From Sphingomonas sp. PP-F2F-A104-K0414 (GTDB taxonomy: Bacteria; Pseudomonadota; Alphaproteobacteria; Sphingomonadales; Sphingomonadaceae): a stretch of 64,000 bases of DNA. Made by a program: the position numbers and the translations under genes. The notes beneath the pieces were generated by a model. It saw nothing but the letters and a program-made list of their open reading frames with translations, made no database searches and had not been told where the DNA came from. Shown piece after piece: positions 9,777-17,720 of the stretch. The number at the start of each line of letters is the position of its first letter. Position 1 is the stretch's first letter. The stretch lies in the NCBI RefSeq assembly GCF_004340945.1, contig NZ_SLYD01000005.1:248001-312000 (forward strand). Direction: 5' to 3'.

Positions 9777-10826
9777 TCAGCGGCCGATCAGGCGCTTTGC
9801 GATCGAATCTGCGACATCCGACGACGGCTCGCCCGAACGGTCGCTTTCGTCCCAGACCTGGATCAGGCGCTCCGGAATACGGGCGATCCGTGCCTTAACC
9901 TCAGCCTCGTCGCCCTGCCCAAGATACTCGAGCCCGACGTTGATGATCCCACCCGCATTGATCACATAGTCCGGCGCATACAGGATACCGCGTGCATGAA
10001 GCCGCGCGCCATCCTCGCGAACGCTCAGCTGGTTGTTCGCGCCACCCGCGACGACCTTCGCCTTCAAGGAAGCGATCGACATCTCGGTCAGAATAGCACC
10101 CAGCGCGTTCGGGCTGAAGATATCCGCCTCGGTCGTCAGGATCGCCTCGGCCGCCACCGCGGTCGCGCCGAGTTCGCCGGCCAGCTTCTGCGCCCGGCCC
10201 TCGTCGACGTCCGCCAGCGTCAGCACCGCGCCGTCCTTCGCCAGCAGCCGCGCGAGCCCGCCGCCGACCGAGCCGACGCCCTGGATCGCGACGCGCACGC
10301 CCTTCATGTCGGTCGCGCCGAGGCCACGCTGCGCCGCCGCCTTCACGCCGAGATAGATGCCGAGCGCGGTGTACGGCCCGGGATCGCCGCCCGCCGCACC
10401 GCTCGCAACCGGCAGGCCGGAGACGTAGCGCGTCTGCGTGGCGATCACCTTCATCCGCTCTTCGGACATGCCGACGTCTTCCGCCGTCACGTAGCGCCCG
10501 CCGAGCGAATCGACCGCGCGGCCGAACGCCTCAAGTTGTGCCGTCGTGATGACGTCGCCGGGCTTGGCCGCGAGGACCACGCCCTTGCCGCCGCCAAGCT
10601 CCAGCCCCGCCATCGCGTTCTTGAAGCTCATGCCGCGCGACAGGCGCAGCGCATCGGTCACGGCGCGGCCGTTGTCGGCATAATGCCAGAAGCGCGTGCC
10701 GCCAGCCGCCGGCCCGAGCTTGGTCGAGTGCAGCGCGATCACCGCGCGCAGGCCCGACTCGGGATCGGTGAAGGCATGTACGCCCTCGTGGTCGTCGAAA
10801 TCGGGAAGGTCCCAAACCGCTGTCAT
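9777..10826 (-). CDS. Leucine/branched-chain amino acid dehydrogenase (Glu/Leu/Phe/Val family)
   Basis: A 349-residue NAD-dependent amino acid dehydrogenase. Substrate- and catalysis-linked lysines are at K69 (MSFKNAMAG) and K81 (LELGGGKGV), matching K68/K80 of leucine dehydrogenase. The dinucleotide loop IQGVGSVGGGLA lies near residue 183. It deaminates branched-chain amino acids to 2-oxo acids; length and motifs favour leucine dehydrogenase over glutamate dehydrogenase. A CAGGAG site sits 7 nt before the ATG. It is alone downstream of tRNA-His. Confidence 0.9.
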   Translation of the reverse strand: MTAVWDLPDFDDHEGVHAFTDPESGLRAVIALHSTKLGPAAGGTRFWHYADNGRAVTDALRLSRGMSFKNAMAGLELGGGKGVVLAAKPGDVITTAQLEAFGRAVDSLGGRYVTAEDVGMSEERMKVIATQTRYVSGLPVASGAAGGDPGPYTALGIYLGVKAAAQRGLGATDMKGVRVAIQGVGSVGGGLARLLAKDGAVLTLADVDEGRAQKLAGELGATAVAAEAILTTEADIFSPNALGAILTEMSIASLKAKVVAGGANNQLSVREDGARLHARGILYAPDYVINAGGIINVGLEYLGQGDEAEVKARIARIPERLIQVWDESDRSGEPSSDVADSIAKRLIGR

Positions 10827-10937
10827 CGCCGGCTCCTGAAGAGGAATAAAATTACCGGGACGCGAAATATTATTTTCCGACCGGTTTTACCAGCCCAAAG
10901 CGCCCGCATTGCGGGGGCTTACGAAAATAAGGGAAAA

Positions 10938-11015
10938 TGGGGCGACCGACGGGACTTGAACCCGCAACATCCGGCATCACAAGCCGACGCTCTAACCAAT
11001 TGAACTACGACCGCC
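10938..11015 (-). tRNA. tRNA-His (GTG)
   Basis: The cloverleaf folds fully on the minus strand: acceptor GCGGTCG/CGGTCGC, D-stem GTTC/GAGC, anticodon stem TCGGC-TTGTGAT-GCCGG with anticodon GTG, and T-stem GCGGG-TTCAAGT-CCCGT. The discriminator is C73 and CCA is genome-encoded (A76 at 10938). The base before G1 (11015) is also G, so the histidine identity pair G-1:C73 is encoded. The span given includes G-1 and CCA. Confidence 0.96.
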
Positions 11016-11080
11016 GCGTAGGCATCGCCCCCTAGCGGGGGTCGCCGGGCGGCGTCAACCGTCGACTTGCCAAAAAGACG

Positions 11081-11806
11081 TCAAAAACGTCCTTCAATCG
11101 CGAGCCGGTAGCCGTTCGGCCCGCGCACGAAGCCGGCCTGTTCGAGCTTTTGCACTGCCAGCGGGTCGGACGGTCGCAGCGACAATTCGGCGCGGTAGGT
11201 GCCTGCCCCTTCGATCCTGAGCGCGATGCTCTCGGTCCCGGCCTGGCTAGCCAGCGGCAACAGCAGTGCCGTGCCGTCGCAGCGGGCAGTGCCGCTCACC
11301 GACTGCGGCAAGGTGATCCCGCCGACGTCACCTGCCAGCGTCGCGCGGACGCGGCCCTCGGCGGCTTCGCACTGGCCATCGCGGAAGCGGACCGAGACGT
11401 CGTCGAGGTCGAGCGCGGCAACGGGCACTGGCGCAAACAGCCGCCCCGTCGCGACGGTCGCGGTCATGTGGTCGACCCCGAAGCTATGGCGGCTGACGCT
11501 CGCCGATCCGCGCAATGGTCTGGCGGACACCGAATCGGGCCCAGCGAAGGCGATCGTCGCGCGGCCGACCAGCAGCGGCAGCGGCGACAACCGGGCGCGC
11601 AGGTCGCCGAGCGCGAGATCGCCGAACCGCGCCTCGGTCAGCGTCGCCCCCCAGATCGTCCCCGACACGCGCCGCGCGACCAGCCCTTCGTCGCCGACGC
11701 CGACCCAGCCGAGTACCGCGCGCATGGGCAGGAAGACGATCAGCGCGATCAGCAGCATCCCACCGAACAGCGCCGCGGGTCCGGTGCGCAAACGGATCCG
11801 CCTCAT
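11081..11806 (-). CDS. gspN: Type II secretion system protein N
   Basis: A 241-residue GspN: one N-terminal membrane segment (TGPAALFGGMLLIALIVFLP) and a periplasmic beta-rich domain with the GTIWGATLTEARFGDLALGDL signature. It is an accessory subunit of the T2SS inner-membrane platform. The ATG at 11806 overlaps the gspM stop by 4 nt, which decides the start. It is the last gene of the gsp operon. Confidence 0.88.
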   Translation of the reverse strand: MRRIRLRTGPAALFGGMLLIALIVFLPMRAVLGWVGVGDEGLVARRVSGTIWGATLTEARFGDLALGDLRARLSPLPLLVGRATIAFAGPDSVSARPLRGSASVSRHSFGVDHMTATVATGRLFAPVPVAALDLDDVSVRFRDGQCEAAEGRVRATLAGDVGGITLPQSVSGTARCDGTALLLPLASQAGTESIALRIEGAGTYRAELSLRPSDPLAVQKLEQAGFVRGPNGYRLAIEGRF

Positions 11807-12279
11807 GCCGCGCGCGCCTTCAACGTGAGCGCGACGCCGACGGTCTTGTCGCCCTTGTCGGTCATCGCCACCGAATCGACGAGGATACCGAGCCGTTCGA
11901 GCCGCGCGAGCCAAGCGGTCAGCGCCGCCGGTCGCGCCGACTGGATACCCACACGCACCCGGTTCGCGCCGTCCTGATCGAGTGACGCGAGCGCGAAGCC
12001 GGCTTGGTCAGCCTCGGCGCGGACCGTGTCCGCCAGCGTGCCCGTCAGCGGCCTTGCTCGGTCACGCTGGATATCGCGCAACGTCGCGACCTGCGCGCGC
12101 GTTTCGCCCAGCCGCGTTACGGCGCTGGCGTGGCGTTCGCGCGCGCTCGACAACCCGTCACCGATCGGTCGGATGATCAGCGCCCAAAGCAAGGTCAGCA
12201 CCGCGAGCGCGGCCATTACGAGCAATAGGCGACGTTCTCGGAGCGAGCGGCCTTCGAACCACGTCTTCAAGCCGGTCAT
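11803..12279 (-). CDS. gspM: Type II secretion system protein M
   Basis: A 158-residue bitopic protein: a short cytoplasmic start, a membrane helix (LLLVMAALAVLTLLWALII, about residues 18-36), a coiled-coil stretch (SSARERHASAVTRLGETRAQVATL) and a ferredoxin-like periplasmic domain. GspM pairs with GspL in the assembly platform. Each end overlaps its neighbour by 4 nt. Confidence 0.9.
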   Translation of the reverse strand: MTGLKTWFEGRSLRERRLLLVMAALAVLTLLWALIIRPIGDGLSSARERHASAVTRLGETRAQVATLRDIQRDRARPLTGTLADTVRAEADQAGFALASLDQDGANRVRVGIQSARPAALTAWLARLERLGILVDSVAMTDKGDKTVGVALTLKARAA

Positions 12280-13361
12280 CGTCCGCTCCCCGGGCTGATC
12301 GTGAGTTCACCCGTCACACGACCGGCGGCGGCCTGGAATACGCCCGCGCGGACGGTGAAGCCCGCTGCTTCGAGCGCACGCTTGAGGTCGGTCGCAAGCG
12401 CCTCACGTTCGACCGCGACCGACAGTCGCAGGTCGCCGTTCGCCTGGAAGTCTAGCCCCGTGACTTCGGTCCCCGGCGTGGCACGGATCGCGGCGAACGC
12501 GGCGGCGGTCGTGTTGGTGAAACCGAGCCCCGGCCCGCGCACGCGCGACAGGCGCTCATCGAGCTGGCGGCTGGCATCGACCACCGTCTCGCCGCGTGGC
12601 AGGCCGGTCACGGCGACCGTGTCGGCCTCAGCCTCCAACGCATCCGCGCCAAAGCTGTACTTGGCGATGCGGACGAGCGAGATCGCGAGCGTCACTGCCA
12701 GGATCGTCAGCGACAACAGCGCAAGCCTTCGGATCAGCCCCCAGTCGATCGCAAACCTGCGTCGCCGCGCGAACGGCCCCTGTCGCAGGTCAAGAGTAGG
12801 CGATGCAGCGGCGGCAACGATCGCCGCCTCCAGCGTATCGCGATCGATCGTCGCAGGCGCAGTGCCGCCGGTTATGAGTTCGGTCAGCCGCGCCTCGTCG
12901 GCGAACCCGCTCGACGTACCACGCACGACGCCGCTACCGGCCAGCTCCGCCCTCGCATAGCCCTCGTCGGGGCGCGGAAGAAGCATCGGTGCGGGGATCA
13001 GCGCGACCGGATCGACACCCGCCTCCGCAAGCATCCGCAGCCAGTCGCGCATCGTCGCGACGCCGACCACGCCGATCGGGCGATCGCTCGCACCTTCGTC
13101 ACCGACCGCGACATGCAGTTCGGCAAGCGGCGACGCACTGGCCTCGCTGGCGAGAATACGCGCGGCCGCCGTAGCCTGCGCTGCCGAACGCGAAGGCAGT
13201 TCCGCCCAGTGCAGCGTCACCGCATCGGCCGGGGCCACCGCAATCGTCTCATCGTCGATCGCGTCGGGGATCCCCTCCCCCTCCCCGACCACGCGCGCAT
13301 CGGCGACGCGCATCCAGCGAAACCCGGTCTCGCCGGCGGGAAGGAATAGCAAAGTCGTCAT
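12276..13361 (-). CDS. gspL: Type II secretion system protein L
   Basis: A 361-residue protein starting MTTLLFLPAGETGFRWMRV. The N-terminal two thirds is the cytoplasmic actin-like domain that binds GspE; a membrane helix (LALLSLTILAVTLAISLVRI) near residue 215 leads into the periplasmic ferredoxin-like domain. It couples the ATPase to the inner-membrane platform. The ATG overlaps the gspK stop by 4 nt; the frame is open further upstream but only antiparallel to that overlap. Confidence 0.92.
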   Translation of the reverse strand: MTTLLFLPAGETGFRWMRVADARVVGEGEGIPDAIDDETIAVAPADAVTLHWAELPSRSAAQATAAARILASEASASPLAELHVAVGDEGASDRPIGVVGVATMRDWLRMLAEAGVDPVALIPAPMLLPRPDEGYARAELAGSGVVRGTSSGFADEARLTELITGGTAPATIDRDTLEAAIVAAAASPTLDLRQGPFARRRRFAIDWGLIRRLALLSLTILAVTLAISLVRIAKYSFGADALEAEADTVAVTGLPRGETVVDASRQLDERLSRVRGPGLGFTNTTAAAFAAIRATPGTEVTGLDFQANGDLRLSVAVEREALATDLKRALEAAGFTVRAGVFQAAAGRVTGELTISPGSGR

Positions 13362-14383
13362 GATGGCTCGCCCCATTGCCGCGATACGAGCTGCGCGGGA
13401 AGTCGGTTCGCGTCGATCAGCGCGCGTTCCTGCATTTGCGTGCGGCCGAGCGTCACGTCGATATCGAGCGTGAACCATTTCGACAGCACCGTCGCCTCGG
13501 CACCGGGCGCGAGGGTGGCCGCACCCTGCAACGCCGCCGCCTTGGTGATCTCGCCGACGTCGGCATAGCCCTGCGGCGGACGACGCAACAGCATCTGCTG
13601 CGCGCTGCCGACCGACAGCGTATCGGGATACAGCATCGCGAACAGCGGCGCCTGTTCGGGCGCCAGCGTGTTGACGTTGATCGGCGACGGCTTGGCGATC
13701 GGCAGCGTGCAGATCCAGGGCCGCAGCGTGGCGTAGATCTCAGGCGTCATGCCGGCGACTGCGCGGAGTTCGCTCGGGTCGGACATGAGCGTGCCGGCGG
13801 TGCGGTACGGCGTCTCGCGGCCGAGATACGCGCCGTCCTCCGCGCCCATCGCCTGCTGGTCCTGGTCGCTGTCGATCCAGTCCGCGGTGCCCGATGCGAC
13901 CTGTTCGGCGACCTGCGTCGGGACGCTCAACAACCGCATCAGCCGGACGAATTGCGGGCGGATCTCGGGGTTGGTGACATACACGCCGGGCGTGGTCGCT
14001 TGCGTGACGAGCGCGTTGAGATTGAAGCAATTGCCGCCGTCGCGCACGCGGGCGGTCGCGAAGCCACCGGGGACCGGCAGGCCGAACGGCGTGTTGCTCC
14101 AGTTGCCGGCGAGCGTGACCCGCTTGGGGCTCTGGCCGAGCAGGTTGGAGACGCGGGTCAGCGCCATCGTCTCGGCGGCGAACGCGTAGGCGCGCGCTTG
14201 TTCGCCGGTCGCGGCGTTGCCCGCGAGCCGGGTCGACAGGCGCAGTTTCTCCAGCGCCGCGCCTGCCATGACGGCGATGATCGCGACGAGCATCAGCACG
14301 GTGAGCAGCGCTGCCCCCCGTTCCGGCCCGCGTTCTGGCCCCCGTTCCGACCCGCGGTCCGAACCGCGATCAGGTCCGCGCAC
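13358..14383 (-). CDS. gspK: Type II secretion minor pseudopilin K
   Basis: A 341-residue GspK. A GTG at 14383 is the only plausible start, 14 nt inside gspJ. Residues 1-23 are an arginine/glycine-rich leader made of tandem RGSD/RGSE/RGPE units. The prepilin cleavage site ERG^AALLTVLML follows, then the hydrophobic helix and the large GspK globular domain with the SAM-like helical insert. It caps the pseudopilus with GspI and GspJ. The repetitive leader is unusual (see findings). Confidence 0.9.
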   Translation of the reverse strand: MRGPDRGSDRGSERGPERGPERGAALLTVLMLVAIIAVMAGAALEKLRLSTRLAGNAATGEQARAYAFAAETMALTRVSNLLGQSPKRVTLAGNWSNTPFGLPVPGGFATARVRDGGNCFNLNALVTQATTPGVYVTNPEIRPQFVRLMRLLSVPTQVAEQVASGTADWIDSDQDQQAMGAEDGAYLGRETPYRTAGTLMSDPSELRAVAGMTPEIYATLRPWICTLPIAKPSPINVNTLAPEQAPLFAMLYPDTLSVGSAQQMLLRRPPQGYADVGEITKAAALQGAATLAPGAEATVLSKWFTLDIDVTLGRTQMQERALIDANRLPAQLVSRQWGEPS

Positions 14384-15053
14384 CGGGCGTCTCCTTCGAC
14401 GGCGTGCCGGGCGGCGGCGTGGTCGACGGGCCCGTTCCTTCAGCCGGTGTGGGGACATATCCCGTCCCTACGAGGAACATCTGGCGGAACTGCGTGCCGT
14501 CGTCACGCTGGACGGTGAGTTCCATCGCATCGGGTAACGGCCTGCCACTGGCGCCATCCCAGCGATCGCTCCAGGCGCCGGCGATCCGGTAGCGCAACGC
14601 GGCCTGGCGGACGTGGGTCAGCAGTGCGGCGGGGGGCAGTCCCTGCGCACCGTCGATCATCGGGTAGGCGATCCGCTGGAGCGTGCCGGCATCGACGCGG
14701 TAGGCGACCTTCTGCGTACTCGGCCGCGCGGCACCGTCGATGTTGCTCCAGCCGTCGCGGACGAGCCGCAGCATCGGCGTGACACCCGACCCGCTCTCGC
14801 CGACGAACGCGGGAACGCTGGTGCCGGCTTCGTCGCGCGTCGACCGGTTCGAGGCCTGGGCGAGGTCGGCGGACAGGATCGACATCGTTCGGGTGAGCGC
14901 GCTGATGTCGTCGAGCTTGGCGCCGGTGCTGCTTTGCGCCTTCACGCTGAACGACAGGATGGCGACGCCAGCGGCGGCGATCATCCCGAAGATCATGAGC
15001 GACACCATGACTTCCACAAGCGTGAAGCCGGCTTCTCCGCTTGATCGCGTCAT
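14370..15053 (-). CDS. gspJ: Type II secretion minor pseudopilin J
   Basis: A 227-residue minor pseudopilin with class III leader MTRSSGEAG^FTLVEVMVSL: cleavage before Phe, Glu at +5, then the hydrophobic helix. The C-terminal domain is the GspJ beta fold, ending in a proline/threonine-rich tail that overlaps gspK. It forms the pilus tip with GspK and GspI. It overlaps gspI by 4 nt. Confidence 0.92.
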   Translation of the reverse strand: MTRSSGEAGFTLVEVMVSLMIFGMIAAAGVAILSFSVKAQSSTGAKLDDISALTRTMSILSADLAQASNRSTRDEAGTSVPAFVGESGSGVTPMLRLVRDGWSNIDGAARPSTQKVAYRVDAGTLQRIAYPMIDGAQGLPPAALLTHVRQAALRYRIAGAWSDRWDGASGRPLPDAMELTVQRDDGTQFRQMFLVGTGYVPTPAEGTGPSTTPPPGTPSKETPGART

Positions 15054-15421
15054 GTCGCCGACCGTGGCGCAGGGCGGACCATCGTCAGGCGGCCAAGTTG
15101 CGCGCCCGCGCGATCCGCGACCGCGACGTCGATGCGCAGGACGCTGGACCCGCCGAGCGCGCTGACCTGCCGGGTCCAGGTCCAGGCTTGTCCGCCGTTC
15201 GTCTCGACGCCGGTGACGCGGCCTGCGGTCGGCGGTTGCGCGCTGGTGACCGCGTCGATCGCGACGTTGCGCGCGACCATCTGCGCGACGAGCGTTTCGT
15301 CGAGGATCGAGGCGCCGCGGATCGTCGCGCTTTCCAGGCGCACGAGCGCCATCGCCGCGAGGCTGAACACCGCCAGCGCGACCATGATTTCAATGAGGGT
15401 AAAGCCGCGCTCAGCCCGCAT
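15050..15421 (-). CDS. gspI: Type II secretion minor pseudopilin I
   Basis: A 123-residue pseudopilin: leader MRAERG^FTLIEIMVALAVF with the prepilin cleavage site, then a short C-terminal domain including the GGQAWTWTRQV segment typical of GspI. The ATG at 15421 lies 11 nt inside gspH; the longer open frame upstream lacks the leader pattern. It is part of the tip complex. Confidence 0.92.
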   Translation of the reverse strand: MRAERGFTLIEIMVALAVFSLAAMALVRLESATIRGASILDETLVAQMVARNVAIDAVTSAQPPTAGRVTGVETNGGQAWTWTRQVSALGGSSVLRIDVAVADRAGAQLGRLTMVRPAPRSAT

Positions 15422-15881
15422 CGGCTCGCACGCTGCCGTCGGCGTCGATGTGCACGGTTGCCACAACGCCGCCGCGGTCGAGGCGGATCTCCGCGGGGCG
15501 ATCGACGAGGCCGGTCGGATCGAACGTCACCCGCATGCGACCGCTGGTATCGCCGATGCTGGCCTTGGTCCCGTCGTTCCAGCGTTCGACGCGCATTGGC
15601 TTCTCGGCGATCGGCGTCCAGCCACCCGCCATGCGACGGTCGAAGCCATAGCCGCCGCCGGTAACCCAGACGCTGACCGGGCGTGTCTCGACGATCGCAG
15701 AATCATGCGCGGCGCGGGCGCGCAACGCGAAGCGCGTCGCTTCGTCGAGCACGCGGCCGCGCGGGTCCGGCATGACAAGCACGGCGACAGCGGATGCGAG
15801 TCCGATGATCGTGACGACGACCATCAACTCGACCAGCGTGAAGCCAGCCTCCCGCTTACTGCCAGCTGCCGATATCGGCAT
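15411..15881 (-). CDS. gspH: Type II secretion minor pseudopilin H
   Basis: A 156-residue pseudopilin with leader ending SKREAG^FTLVELMVVVTIIG, then a GspH beta domain (VWVTGGGYGFDRRMAGGW). The ATG at 15881 overlaps the end of gspG by 26 nt. It sits between the major pilin gspG and gspI, the standard order. Confidence 0.9.
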   Translation of the reverse strand: MPISAAGSKREAGFTLVELMVVVTIIGLASAVAVLVMPDPRGRVLDEATRFALRARAAHDSAIVETRPVSVWVTGGGYGFDRRMAGGWTPIAEKPMRVERWNDGTKASIGDTSGRMRVTFDPTGLVDRPAEIRLDRGGVVATVHIDADGSVRADAG

Positions 15882-16308
15882 CGATCCCCTCGCCGCCTTC
15901 CTTGCCGTCCGCCCCGAAGGTCCAGACGTCGACCTCCCCATGTGCGCCGGGCGAGGCATAGAGATACGGGCGACCCCAGGGATCGTTCGGCAACTTCTTC
16001 AGATACCCGCCACGCTGATACCGCGAGGGATCGGTCAGCCCCGCGGGTGCAGTGACGAGCGCGTTCAGCCCTTGCGTGGTGTTGGGGAAGGTCATGTTCT
16101 GGAGCTTGTAGAGTTCCAGACCGCCCTCGATCTGAGCGATGTCGGCCTTCGCCTTCTGGATCCGCGCGGTGTCGCCCGAGGGGAGCACGTTGAGCGCGAC
16201 GATCGTCGCAAGCAGGCCGATGATGACGATCACGACCATCAGTTCGACGAGGGTGAAGCCGGCGTCACGACGCTTCTTCTTATCTTGGGGACGCATACGA
16301 AACCTCAT
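15856..16308 (-). CDS. gspG: Type II secretion major pseudopilin G
   Basis: A 150-residue major pseudopilin. The basic leader with KKKRRDAG^FTLVELMVVIVIIG is followed by the GspG core (IEGGLELYKLQNMTFPNTTQGLNALV, LPNDPWGRPYLYASPG) and the calcium-site tail ending GSWQ. It forms the shaft of the pseudopilus that pushes substrate through GspD. The ATG at 16308 overlaps the gspF stop by 4 nt; the much longer open frame upstream is a shadow of gspF. Confidence 0.95.
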   Translation of the reverse strand: MRFRMRPQDKKKRRDAGFTLVELMVVIVIIGLLATIVALNVLPSGDTARIQKAKADIAQIEGGLELYKLQNMTFPNTTQGLNALVTAPAGLTDPSRYQRGGYLKKLPNDPWGRPYLYASPGAHGEVDVWTFGADGKEGGEGIDADIGSWQ

Positions 16309-17531
16309 TGTCCGGCCAGCGTGTTGAGCTGGAGGATCGGGAGCAGGATGGATAGCACGATCGTCGCGACGATGCCGCCCATCACGACGATGATCAGCGG
16401 CTCGAGCAGCGAGAGTGCCGTGGCGGTGAAGCGGTCGAACTCGCGCTCGAGATAGTCGGCGGCGCGTTCGAGCATCTCGTCGAGGCGACCGGCGGCTTCG
16501 CCCGAGGCTGCGAGATAGGTCAGCAAGGGCGGGAAGACGCCGGCGCGGCGCATCGCGGCGGAGAGCGAGCCACCGCCGCGGATCGCGTCGACGATCTGGT
16601 CCGAGGCCTGGCGGAGGCGGCGGTTGTGGATCGTGCTGGCGGTAAGGTTGAGGCCGTCGAGCAACGGCAGGCGGCTCGCGACCATCGTGCCGAGCGTGCG
16701 CGCCATCCTTGCCGCGTGGAGGTCTCGGATCAGGCGGCCGAGTAAAGGGATACGCAGCAGCCAGCCGTCGAAGGCGAGCCGCAGCGTCGGGTCCTTCAGC
16801 GCCCGCCATCCGGCCAGGCCGCCGCCGACGACGATCAGCAGCATCACCCACCAGTATCCGACGAGGAACGCCGAAAACGCCATGACCATCCGCGTGAGCA
16901 GCGGGAGTTGCTGGCCGACTGTGTCGAACTGCTCGACCACCTGCGGCACCACGAACATCATCAGTGCGGTAACGACGCCGAACGCGACGAGCGCGAGAAT
17001 CGAGGGGTAGGCTAGCGCGGTGATGAGCTTGCCGCGGATCTCTGCCTGGCGTTCGAGCAGCGCGGCGAGGCGGTCGAGAATGGTCGGGAGCGAGCCCGAA
17101 CTTTCGCCTGCCGAGACCATTGCGCGGTAGAGCGGCGGGAAGCTTTTCGGCTCTCGCGCCATCGCGTCCGCGAGGCGGCGGCCTTCGACGACACCGGCAT
17201 GGACGTGCTGGACTATTGTTCGGACGCTGTCCTGTTCGGTTTGCCGCGTGATCGTGCGGAGCGATTCCTCCAGCGGGGAGACGCGGTTGAGCGTGGCAAG
17301 CTGGCGGGTGAAGAGGGTGAGGTTCTTGCCAGACATCTTCGGCGTGCCGAGCTGGAGGCCAAACAACGGGCGGCCTTTGGTTGCCTGCGGGGGGGCGCCG
17401 GGGGTGATCTTCACGACATAGAATTTACGCGCGTCGAGGGTGGCGCGCGCGACGTCGATGTCGGCCGCGGCGACGTGGCCGCGACGTTCCGCACCCTTGG
17501 TGTCGATCGCGATATAGTCGAAATCCGCCAT
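16305..17531 (-). CDS. gspF: Type II secretion inner-membrane platform protein F
   Basis: A 408-residue polytopic protein with two GspF/PilC repeats, each carrying a cytoplasmic four-helix domain before a membrane segment (ITALAYPSILALVAFGVVTALMMFVV near 175, and ALSLLEPLIIVVMGGIVATIV near 380). It connects the ATPase to the pseudopilus. The ATG at 17531 gives MADFDYIAIDTKG. The Shine-Dalgarno-like GGGGAGG just before it is the end of the palindromic repeat 17534-17711, which fills the gspE-gspF gap. Confidence 0.95.
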   Translation of the reverse strand: MADFDYIAIDTKGAERRGHVAAADIDVARATLDARKFYVVKITPGAPPQATKGRPLFGLQLGTPKMSGKNLTLFTRQLATLNRVSPLEESLRTITRQTEQDSVRTIVQHVHAGVVEGRRLADAMAREPKSFPPLYRAMVSAGESSGSLPTILDRLAALLERQAEIRGKLITALAYPSILALVAFGVVTALMMFVVPQVVEQFDTVGQQLPLLTRMVMAFSAFLVGYWWVMLLIVVGGGLAGWRALKDPTLRLAFDGWLLRIPLLGRLIRDLHAARMARTLGTMVASRLPLLDGLNLTASTIHNRRLRQASDQIVDAIRGGGSLSAAMRRAGVFPPLLTYLAASGEAAGRLDEMLERAADYLEREFDRFTATALSLLEPLIIVVMGGIVATIVLSILLPILQLNTLAGQ

Positions 17532-17533
17532 CA

Positions 17534-17711
17534 TCCTCCCCTGCAAGGGGAGGGGGACCGCCGCGTAGCGGTGGTGGAGGGGGCGTGCCGCGAACGTTCC
17601 AGCTGTGGGGATCGTGCGCGCGAAGCCGTGGCGGATGATGTCAGGTGGCGCGCGCGCGGTGCCCCCCCTCCACCAGCTTCGCTGGTCCCCCTCCCCGTTC
17701 CGGGGAGGATT
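17534..17711. repeat. Palindromic repeat, family A, between gspE and gspF
   Basis: Begins atcctcccctgcaaggggaggggga and ends tccccctccccgttccggggaggat; an inner arm ggtggtggaggggg pairs with ccccctccaccagc. It fills the gap between the gspE stop (17721) and the gspF ATG almost exactly, and its edge supplies the gspF ribosome-binding site. Related copies: 33153-33285, 34372-34505 and 52005-52132. Confidence 0.85.
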
Positions 17712-17720
17712 TTCTGGGCG

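Noticed and set aside
9723-11003. Plus-strand open frame of 426 codons across leucine dehydrogenase and into tRNA-His
   Set aside because: It runs antisense to a conserved enzyme and ends inside a tRNA gene.
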